Assembly (NCBI GenBank): GCA_037893225.1
Contig: JAZGUH010000724.1
Span: forward strand, 310,001-374,000
DNA: 64,000 nucleotides
Reading direction: 5' to 3'
Source: Hippasteria phrygiana
Taxonomy: Eukaryota > Echinodermata > Asteroidea > Valvatida > Goniasteridae
The notes under the pieces were generated by a model. That model did no database searches and was not told the origin of the DNA. It worked only from the letters and a program-made list of their open reading frames with translations. A program made the translations under genes and the position numbers. This document shows, one piece after another, positions 43,842-55,800 of this stretch (positions are counted from its first letter, which is position 1; each line of letters opens with the position of its first letter).

Positions 43842-46800
43842 ATGGCGCCATCCATGAGTTTGAGATTTCTGGCAGTGCTGCTCATTCTTTCAAGTGTCAT
43901 TGGAGAGCTCTCAGTCCTCGCCGAGACATCAAGGAATCAAACCGACAAGGAATCTTCGACCTCCAACCAACCTCACATCATCTTCATCCTAGCAGACGAC
44001 TTGGTAGGGAGAGATGGGGGATGTTGTCTCCTCAGCATTTCCAGACCGGGACCCATTTGTTAGGAAAAATTATTTGCTCCCAATAGGCCGATTCACTTAA
44101 GCTCCGCCTCCTTGAAGGATTGGCCAATCACAGCGGTGACTACGCAATTAAAAGTCTGACATACGCATGTATGCGTGGTACACTTGGCTGCAGCATGCAT
44201 GGGGCATTGTAAAGGTGCCCAGTATTACCCATCATCACAGTGGGCGGGGCTTAATTTGTTTGATTGAAGTCACCCAATACAAGGCTTAAAGCCACTCTAG
44301 GTAAAGGGTTACGATCAGAGGTTGTAGGGTTGGCGACATTTTGATCTGCCAACCCTACCACCCTTACGGTTTTTCCTGGGCCCAGATCCAAATAGAGGAT
44401 AATTCTTAAACAGATTCCAGAGGAATGATCCCAATTTTCAGACCTATAGACCCAGGCGGGGTAACTTCCACCATTGGTGAGACCAACTCACCTCCCCCTT
44501 TAACCCTAACCCTGCCAGATGCAGCACAGTGCATCTGTGGTGACAGCTTGACCTTGCTGCACTCTGCACACAAGTCAATGTGACAAAGTATGCAATCTGA
44601 TGCGTCTGGCAGGGTTTCTAGCCCAAATACCCTGGAGGGTTAGGGTTAATGGATTGTTATATTTTATGGCTTTGCTAAGTACAATTTTTACAGTGACCAT
44701 AAGCAGTTATGCACAGCAATTTGCTTGCTAACTTCAGAGCAGACTTTTCTTATAATAATGACGCAGCATATTATAGATCTTCATGTGTTAGCCCGACTTG
44801 GTCATGAAATACACGTGGGTCATATTCCATAAATTTGGGGTCCAAAAGTGTGCCATTTTTGGTGTCCCTCTTACATAGTGACATGTATAGAATTTTGCCA
44901 TTCCGGACACATTCTTTAATTTTTTTTTAATGCAAATCGCCCATCACAAGCCCTTAGGCATTCGAGGTGTGGGCTACTTAGGAATATGTGGAAGAACCAG
45001 CCCCTCACACTGAAACAAGATAATCTAATCTCTTAACAGCATGAATAGGGTCGGGATGGGTATCTAGTCCACTACAAGGCCTAACAGCCCAAGCCTTTTT
45101 ACTAGAATCCTTCCCTAACCACACAAACTCCAACAATGTGTAGTAAACCAATGGCACATTCTTTGTACTTAGACAAAATCAGGGCATCAAGTCCCATGCA
45201 AAGTGATGGTGTCAAGGCTCTACAGTACCCAATCACACAAAATTCAACACAAATGGGGTGTTTGATTTTGGCAGGTTAGGGATGGTTAGGGTTAATAATG
45301 TACGTGTAGTTCAGTACAACCTTTCCCCACACCTTTAAGCAGGTGTATGGAGTTGGGCCCATGATATCCGAATCGGGAAGTTGCTAGAATGATTTTTTTT
45401 TACTCATTTACTCATTTTAAGATTAGAACCATTGAATTATTTTTGAAATTTTTGGGGATTTCAATTTTGTAAAAAGAGAGGGAGGGCCAAATGGGTTGCA
45501 TAATTAAGATGGTACTTACCCAGGAAAACCTTTCGTGTGTGCAGGCACACATTTAGTTTTTAGTTTTTCAGGTTGTCGTGGCTACGGGCCGGTTTAATGG
45601 AGCTGCTAAAATTAGCACAACAATTTGCTTAGCGTGAACAACGGGATTAACAGTCAAATTTGCATGTGATGTGTATTGCTTGTTTCTGCTATTCAGCTTA
45701 GCGTGAAAATCACATACATTTGTACATTCTCCTGAAGATGGTCAGAGCATACTGACCGGAACGTTGAGTTTATAAATACCTCTGGTTATTTTCAGAACCA
45801 TTCTCTTAATTTGAGAAATATCTCCTCGTGGTGTTTCCGCAAACCTTTCACTTATTAGTATCTCCGCCATGCAGAGCCTGAAATCTTACGTAAATAACCT
45901 GTTTTTACTAAGTTATATTTTATGTGGTAAGCAAATTTTGTTTGCTTAGCAGCTCTGTGAACTTGGCGCAGATGCCCGGAGCCATTGATAGGGTTTAAGC
46001 TGACTTTTAAATTCCAGTCAGTCTTGTTCTAAATGTTTGAATTGTATTGGTTCATTTTTTTCATCTTTTTGTTTTTTCTTCAGGGTTGGAATGATGTCAG
46101 TTTTCACGGCTCCTACCAAATCCCCACCCCCAATCTGGATAAGTTGGCGTACAGTGGGGTGATGTTGTCCAACTACTACGTCTTGCCCATCTGTACGCCC
46201 ACGCGAAGCGCCCTCTTGACGGGCCGACATCCCATTCACACGGGTAAGACGTGGTAGAGGCGTGGCCACTGTTAACACCGATCCCGTCCCTACCAAGGCC
46301 GTGATCGAAAGATCGTGGGGTCACTTTTCTACTCCCATTCAGAAGAGCTTTCTATCTTAACTTGGATATTGAGGTCACGTGAACTAAACGTAGTCGTCTT
46401 TCTAACCGTGCGCTAGCTATACCTCTCTAATGCTAGTTTTCTTTATCTCATTTTGTGTGTGGCCTTCCAGGTATGTGGCATGGTGTCATTTTCGCCTCCG
46501 AACCATGGGGTCTTGGGCTGGACGAGACCGTTCTACCTCAGTTGATGAAACAACAAGGTTATAGCACACACATGGTCGGAAAGGTAATTTATCTCTTTAC
46601 CATTTGTATCATTTTTCAGAGTGAACAAAGAAAAGAAAATCGACAAGGGCAGGTCTTGAGTCTGTGAGATCCATATATGGATGTGAACATAATGATGCCC
46701 CAACTGAGTTGTATTTAGCCGTGTTCCCATTGGACCTTTTTTGGTCAATCTACCGTGGCTTTTCTGTAGAATGTAGAAAGTCCAATAGGGGCACGCGGTA

Positions 46801-49800
46801 AACAAACATCCCTGTCAACTTGTGATGTAAAACTAACGGGCCGACATGGGGAAAGGTAGACTTCTGCCCAGCCGCGGTAGTTTAACACGGACCCTGATTA
46901 CTGTATAGATTAACCCCTTGAGCACGGTATTTTACGGGAGACGTCGGGGTGTCGCGGCGGTTCTGGCAGCCAAGCGAACCGCTACAATGTGTTTGTGCAG
47001 TCAAGTGTATCATAAACAATAATCCAACAATGGATTGAAACTGCACAAACGGCGGCAAATGGCGTCATGCGGCCTGGTGGCACTTTTTTTTTCACGCCAT
47101 ATGGCGTCATTATTATGCAAGGGGTTAATGGGAATACACCAGCTGCATACAGCAAACTTAACAGTCCGTCCACGTAAACAAAAGTATAAATGGGAACAGC
47201 TGTAAGATTACGCAGAGGAATGTTGACAGTGAGTCACGGTAACTTACCATGAGGAAACGTCCAATGGGAACATGGTCTTCGGTTGCCGGTTGAGCCCTGC
47301 ATGTGACAATTTCCTTTGTTCAATCTGGGACTGTTCATTTTCGAGTAATTTAATATTCGATTATTTGAAACTTGGTTTGACTGAATATTTGAATATTCGT
47401 TTTTCACGTGTCGGCTGCAACTGCATGCCGAGCCGGTAAAAAGTTGCACGCAAAGCACGCTGGTGTTTTACGTGCGGCAATCGATATAATGGACCGCCCG
47501 ATCGACATTTTTGTCATGCGCCTGTTGTATCAGGATTATTACGGGTACATGTAATGTTGCGATAACAAGAAACTAAAATTTAGCCTGCATTTTTGCACTA
47601 ATTATTTTATAAATGTCAAATGTCAAGGGTAAAAAAGTTTCCGTCAACAAAAATGCGGCATTTGACACTGTTAAGCACGGTTATACTTTTTGTATCTGCA
47701 CATGCATATATATTTTTTCGAATATTTGAACCGGCAAAAAGGTATTAGAATATTCGGTTTACGATCGAATATTTGAATATTCAGTACATTTGGGACAGCC
47801 CTAGTTCAATCTAAAAATTAATTACATTACCTGGTCAGTTTCCCTTGTGGTATGTTTAATGATATTGTGTTATAAATAATTGTATGCTCGTACATTTTAT
47901 ATATCTCTTGTAATGTTCACAGTGGCATCTTGGGTTCTTTAGTGAGGACTACATCCCATCACGTCGTGGCTTTGATTCTTACTACGGTTACTACAATGGT
48001 AAAGGGGACTACTGGACTCATTATGATAAAGAGGTAGTCAGACACTCTATAAATTTGGGTTCCAATTTTGGTGTCCCTGTTACATCTGACATGTATAAGA
48101 TTTTGCAATTCAGGACACATTCTTTAATGCCTTCTATCTCCAAGAGTGATTATGTAAAGCAAAGTACCTGCCAAACAAGTAAAAAATAGTGGAAAGTCAT
48201 TGTTAATGATACTTGGTGGGAAATTACACAGGTCAGGTGTAACAGGGACACCAAACATATTTATTGTGACTTTGGATTCAATTCTGCTCTGAGCCTGCAA
48301 GTCCCCAAAATGGTGGATCAGATCCTGCAATTGTGTGTAGTGGGAACGCTAACCGTTATAAGGTGGATCAGGATCTGATCCACCTTTCTTGATCCACCTT
48401 TGGACCAGGATACAGATCCCCCAATTGGTGGATCAGATCCTGCAATTGGTGGATCACTATCAAGTGGGAACTCAAAAGGTGGATCTGATCCGGCAATTTG
48501 ACCTGTCAATTTCCGGCTAATGCACGAGTGGTGCGAAAAGTGTGCGGTCTGATGAACGAAGAAATACGTTTAGGCATGTAGCTCATGTGAAAAATAAACA
48601 ACTACTGAACTACGGGCTGTATACAAAATGTGTCACCACGGGTGCGCGTATGTGCGTGCATGCATGTATGCAGCGCACATGTGTACGTGCTAGGCCTTTT
48701 ACAATTTTCATTGCGTACTGGAAAGTCGTCTGTTTCTAAACCTTTTTTATTCATGTAATGTTACTTATTTTTCCATCCATAAATAATTATGTGTTAGTGT
48801 ATAGCCCGCAGCGTGTCATAGAACAACAACCGTAGCAAAGTTTGAAGAAAATCATACGTTTTACCAGGTTAAACGTTCGATCCGATTCGAGCCAGTACTC
48901 CAGAAAATCTTGACACAATAAATATCTTGTAAAAACTAACAGACATCATCTTTGCAGAAGTTAAATTTGTGTAAAAAGATGTTTGTTTTTTTACGCGAAA
49001 ACTATGATTACTTAGGGAAGTGATATGCGCTATGCACGTCGCATGTGCGACATGTACGATTCGCTTGAGTCTGTCGGGAGATACGCCTCAGAGAAATATT
49101 TTTGTCGATATTCTTGTCATAATAGAGTAGGCCTACACTTCTTCCTCCATGGTGAAACTTCGAACACCAAAACATCGCACATGTATATGTACATGTATGT
49201 GTACGTATGCAATTTGACCCGTTCCACCATGCAACGCTGCCACAAAGCGCGCGCTCAGCAAGCAAGCGCATGCGTAATACCGAACTCTGTGACCTTTCGG
49301 ACTCGACACTTCCGTTCGAAAAGGTGGATCAAGCATAAGTGGGAACGCGACTTGCGGTTTCGTTGCGGTTAGACAACGATCACACCAAAATGCCGGATCT
49401 TGATCCACCTTTTCCCAATTCAAGTGGGAACGCGGTCTTAGCCGGGATTCATCACTGACGATAAGCAGAACCATGAATTGGGCCCTGGCCGGCTGGCTTG
49501 TTCATCTTTCTGGCTGACTCCCCAGCTTTCCATGATTTATAATGCTCACTAAGCTTTGTTCAAGGACATTGACTTCCTTAAATTAAATTGTGCAAAGTGG
49601 GTGATTGTGTTATCTATGCAGTTTATGAATTACACTCTGACTGACCGTCCAATTACTTTACTACTGACAACTAATACATGTATACTGACCTCTTGTATCA
49701 ATTTACAGATGTATGGTGGCATTGATTTCCACAAGAATGGTACCGTATTCAAGTCGGTGTTTGGCCAGTACTCCACCAATCTATTCACTCGACAAGCTGA

Positions 49801-52800
49801 AGACATCATTGCCACGCATGATAAGTCAAAGGTTAGTAGATGGAGGAGTATGGTTTAACCCCACAGAGTACTGGGCCAAATTTCATGGCTCTGCTAACCA
49901 CAGCTTTGCTTACCACAGCTTTGCTTACCACAGCTTTGCTTACCACAGCTTTGCTTACCACACCATTTTGTGCTAACAGAAAAATTCCGCGCTAACCCTG
50001 TAAGCACAGAATCTTTTAATTACGGGATGTACGCATGCTCGGGAGCCAAAATTCCCCGCTAACGCGTAGAATACGCTTGCCGTAAGCACAGAATTTTCTG
50101 CTACAGTAATTGCGAACGGTAAGCAGAGCCGTGAAATTGGGCCCTGCACTAATGACATCATGGGTTGTATGTCATACACCTCCTGATTCCCACGCCCAGG
50201 ATATTCCAGGCTGTGTGGTTTTGTACACAAATTATCCGAATTAGGTTAAGTGTGTGTTAAGTATATGGCACCGAAAGGGAAAATGTATATGGTAAAAAGA
50301 ATAATTTCATGCACCTAGAGATCTTACACCCAGGGTATGGGTCAGTTTGTGGATGTAAACTCACATTATGTGGATTCTGAATAGGGTTAAGAATTAGGTC
50401 ATAGTATAAGTTCCTGCCTGGGCTCAAGTTAAGTGTGGACTTGAGTTTGAGTTTTTGGACTCGAGTGGACTTGTTGGAGGTTTCTTCTTTTTACTCGATT
50501 GCCACTCAAATCCAGACTTGACTTGACTTGACTTGAGCCTTGCAGATAGGGTCACATTGGATTGCCTTGTTCCCTCCCCCCCCCACCTGTCACCAAAGCC
50601 CCTCTTGTACTTGAAATATTATCTTCGGAGGGTTGTTGTTCGTGAAATTGTTTTTGTTTTTCTCTGACTGTTCTGATCCACAGCCGCTATTCCTGTACTT
50701 TGCCCATCAAGCCGTGCACAGCGGCAACGATGTCAAGCACGCCTTGCAGGCTCCCAAGGAGTATTACAATCGCTTCCCCAACATCACAGATGACAAACGT
50801 AGGATGTTTGCCGGTAAGACTAAAACAGTGTTAGCTGGACTTGTTAACCCTGCGATGTGCCATGACAATATACACGCACCATGGTGACCTACTTAACAAA
50901 ACAGCGCCATGGCGCACCGCAGAGTTAAGTCTTCAACTTGGAGGCTGATCGAGTCGGATTCGGAGTCCCTGAGTCATGTTAGCCTTAGACAAGGTAGTCT
51001 ACTTGTCAGTATCGCTGTGATATTGAAGGCTAGCTGATGCTGTTTGCATATTCAACCCAAGAGAGGAAAACACAAACAATAAGGCACCACACTGAATAGA
51101 GTGGTCCTGTTCATTGCACTTGGAGCCCCCCCTTTCGTGTGAACGGAAGCTCCATCTACTCATTACACTCCCATTCAAGAACAATATAGTTAAAACATGA
51201 ATGGATTGAGTGCGCACAGGAATGTGTGTATAGACAACAACCGGCCAGGTGGTCTTTGTCAAACCGCGGCTATGGTTAATTTTAAACTCGCTATTTAACT
51301 GCAATAAATGGCGTTCATCAGTGCGAGCTTGAAATTAACAAGAGTCATGGGTAATGTGTTGAGGAATATTGTATCGAGTTTCGAATTCCTACCATCCTTG
51401 TGGGTTCTTTGGGTACTTCTTTGGGTCATAAAGCATGAAAAGGGACGGTGTTATTTCGCTTGACATAGAAAACTGTTTTCCTCAAGGGATGGCCACTACT
51501 TCAAAAGAGTAATGTTCACATTGCAAAAGATAAAATGAAGTTGTATATTTACTTTCTCAAAATCAATTGTTGACTGCCAATATGCGGGACATAGGGAGTC
51601 AAGTCCATCACAAGTCCATCACAAGTCCATCACAAGTCCATCACAAGTCCATCACAAGTCCATCACAAGTCCATCACAAGTCCATCACAAGTCCATCACA
51701 AGTCCATCACAAGTCCATCACAAGTCCATCACAAGTCCATCACAAGTCCATCACAAGTCCATCACAAGTCCATCACAAGTCCATCACAAGTCCATCACAA
51801 GTCCATCACGTCCTAATTCCAATCACAAGCTATTCAAATGAGCTTTGACAAAGGCATTTCTTTGTCATTGTTCATCCAGTTACTTGTGACCGGCTTTATG
51901 AAAGGACATCTGACTGGACTTACGAAAGGACTTGTGAAAGGACTTGCAGGGACTTGACTACAACTCCCTCCCCCCCCCCCCCCCCGGGAATCAAATGGCA
52001 ATCTTAGTTTCACTTCAGTTGTGTTTCTTCATATAACATGCCTTCCATAGGGCAGCCGACCAGTGTGAAATGAAGGGCTAAAAGAAACCTTGTTCACAAT
52101 TTTCGTTTCGCCAGCCATGGCTGCTGTGATGGACGAATCTGTAGGCAACGTCACCCGGGCCTTGCAGGAAGCCGGTCTGTACGACAACTCGGTCATCATC
52201 TTCTCTACCGACAACGGTGGCCCCGCCCATGGCTTCGACTTTAACCACGCCAACAACTTTCCCCTGAGGGGAACCAAGTTGAGTCTATGGGAAGGGGGCG
52301 TCCGAGGCACTGGTAAATATCATTCCTTATAATTTTAAAAGTCCTAAATTTGAAAATCTTTTTAATTTACAATCGAAAGTAAATACTGTCTGTGAACCAA
52401 TTTTTTTTTAGCATTTGTGCACAGCAAACTTCTGAAGAAACCTGCTCGCATTTCACATGATCTGCTCCATGTCTGTGATTGGCTGCCTACGATTTACGGC
52501 TTGGCGGGCGGCGACGTTGGCACGTTGAAGAACCTGGATGGCTACGACGTCTGGCCAACGCTATCACAGTAAGTTCCATGGAATTTAGACTGCCGAGAAT
52601 TAAATATCAATACACATACTTGGTAAAAGGAGGCTTGTATACCAACAGAATTTTCATGTGAATTATATTGCTTGTGACTGGTATTCCGCTATTTTGTATT
52701 TTTTTTGCTTACCATGAAAATCACAAGGAGGTTGGACTGGTGGTAACATGTTTTAATTATAAAGCAAGACCTTTCCTGCTTGGCAAATTATTGTGCTTAG

Positions 52801-55800
52801 CAAGTCCATGAAATCAGCTCCCTGGTGCTGGTACTCATATTGGTATTTTTCATGTTATTAAATAAGGAAATAAATATGTGCTGGGCCGGTTTTAACCCCT
52901 TGAGTACGGTATTTTACGGGAGACGTCGGGGTGCCGCGGCGGTTATGGCAGCCAAACGAACCGCTACAATGTGTTTGTGCAGTCAAGCGTAACCTATACA
53001 CAATAATCCAACAATGGATTGAAACTGCACAAACAGCGGCCAATGGTGTCATCCGGCCTGGTGGCACTGTTTAATCCAACAATGGATTGAAACTGCACAA
53101 ACGGCGGACAATTGCGTAATCCGGCCTGGTGGCACTGTTCTTTTTGCGCACATTTGCGGCATCCGTACGCAAGGGGTTAAGTCAATACTGTTTTGAACTT
53201 ATATGAAGCCATTTTCCTGAGACCAAGGGCCAAATTCATAGAGCTTGCTGCTTAAGCACAATATTGTGCTTAAGCACAAAGACCTTAATTGCTTAGTAAA
53301 AATCAGGTTACCAGCCAAAACTCAGTGTGATTGTCACACTAAGGTAGGTACCAGCAATCACAAGCAATGTATACATCACATGAAAATTTGGTAATTCCAT
53401 CTTTACAGAGGAAGTCTTTTCGTGCTTAGCAATTTTGTTATGCTTAAGCAGCTCTATGAAATTGACCCCAGCCTTGATCAAGCTGAACTGTTCGCATTAA
53501 TTTGTGCAATCCATTTTAAGATTAACCGGTAAACTGTAAGTGATATTTTGAAAGAAAAAGAATATAATATAAGAAAACAATATAACATCGCAAGATGATG
53601 GCCCAAACTTTTGATAAACTGATCATGCACCTTGAAATTGGGTATAGACAAACTAAGGAGTCCACTGCTAGACCAGTCTGCCTTTGGTACTTTTACATAA
53701 AAAGTGATCATGAAGTCGTGAGATTTGGCTATATTGCCTTTTCTGTTTTTCAGTCGTGCCTATGTTTTTGTCTTTATTCATAAGGGGACAGAAATCCCCG
53801 CGATCTGAAGTCCTGCTCAACATCGACACACATTATGGTGTGTCAGCCCTACGCATGGGCGACATGAAGATTATCAATGGTGACATCCGTGGAGGAGTAT
53901 GGTCTGGATGGTATGAGCCAGAGGGTCTGCCTCCACGTGAGTAATAAACTTTTTCAAAGTGAACAAAGAAACTGGCAGTAGGGATTCGAACCTGTGACCT
54001 CCGGGTTACCGTACCGGTGCTCTACCAACTGAGCTATCTTGCCAAATGTTGGCGGTCTCCCAAATTGTCAGTATCTTTGTTCGGGTGGGCGCTAGTCAGA
54101 AGTCATAAACCCAGAATGCCGTGTAGCCAGGGATCACACCCAATTTTACGATACAACCTGGGAAGCGACATTGTGGGGAACACTCAATGAGGATACGGTA
54201 ACCCGGAGGTCGCAGGTTCGAATCCCGCTCCTGCCGGTTTCTTTGTTCACTTTGAAAATGTATTCAAATTTACCTAGTCAGTTTCCCTTGTGGATTGTTT
54301 GACGAGTAATAAACTTGTTTGACTTTCCTTAACCTTTCCTTATCAATGCTGAGTTAAGTTGACACGACACTACCCCCCCCTCCCCCTGCTTACCAGTGTT
54401 GAACTACCTAAGCCGAATATTAAAGCCAAATCGGAAATTTTTAGAAGATGTGCTGTGCATATGCAGTAGGCCATTTTTTGTAAACATGACTCGATTTTGT
54501 GTATAAGTCGATGGAGATACTGGTAACCAAATGGAACTGTTCACATTTTTACGCAATTTTCCCCCAAAATAAAGCAAAAAATGTACAGATCGGTAAACGT
54601 GAAGAGAGAGCTGTGATATATTTTTCCCCTGATAGTTTGAGACAGATGAATTTTACTGGTACCCCGTTTGTTCTTGCGATATGCAGGTATTTGAGTAAGT
54701 AGGCAAGAAGGAAAACAAAACATAACTTATTGCAGCAGCCATGAGTTTTATTTTTAAGCTGTACGAAATAGCAGTTTTCTGGGAGCAGACTTTACCTTTT
54801 CAGTCGGCACTTGCAGTGGCTTGGTTGAACACATGACCGTATAACAAGCAATCAGCTTCTTTTTTTTCTTGAATAATTTATGCCTGACTGAGCAAAAAGT
54901 ATGAACCACTGTGGTTTAACCCCATGAGTACGGTTATTATAGTGAGGCGCCGGGGTGCCATGTCGGCTTAGCAGCCAAGCGAAACGGACATAAGAGGCTT
55001 GTGCAGCCAAGCATAATGAACACAGTAATCCAACAATGGATTGAAAATGCAGAAAATGGCGTCCATAGACGTCATCCGGCCTGGTGGCAATTTTGTTTTG
55101 CGGCATTTGGCGTCATCCGTACGCAAGGCGTTGAGCTGCCCAAAGAAGTTTTAAATGACATTCCCGTCTACTGTCAAAGATGGCCTCGTGCAAAGACTTC
55201 CTTTTTCCCCGCCTTCTTTACAGACTACACTCCGCCTCCCCCACCCCCGGGAGCATTTGCCGTGCATTGTCCAACTAGACCCAGCAACGCTTCAACAAAC
55301 TGTGACCCCTTCAAGGCAACGTGCCTATACAACATCACCAAGGACCCCTGCGAATTCTACAACCTGGCCGATTGGAACCAAGGTAATGTTTATACGGAGC
55401 TTTAGAACTGCCATCTGACTTGTGGTGATCTGAAAGCTGCTTTGTTCTGTAATCTGACTGAACATTTTAATTCAACCCTTTAACTGTCATATTTTGTTGA
55501 AGGTCGCACACATTTTACTACTTTGAATGTTTTCCAGCTTTAGTACGGCTGATTCTTTTGAGATAACCCAATAAAAGTATACATTTTTGGAAAGCTCTCG
55601 TTCTCCTCTTTCATTTGGTGCCAAAATAATCAAAATATGAGGTGGATGAGAGAAAATCATGACCTACAAAGCATGAATCCAGGAATTTTTTTAAGGAATC
55701 ATTCTAAAGGGCCCAAGGAACATTTATGCATAAAAGCAATTAATTTCAGGGGCTTCATCACTTCAAGAAAACACATCAAAATCACATTAAAAAAAAAGTG

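Noticed and set aside
51600..51809. CRISPR-like array
   Set aside because: Units are 11 bp with no spacers; this is a simple satellite in a eukaryotic intron.
51567..51848. 93-codon frame with an 11-residue repeat
   Set aside because: It is the translation of the 11-bp array inside an intron; every frame is open by arithmetic.
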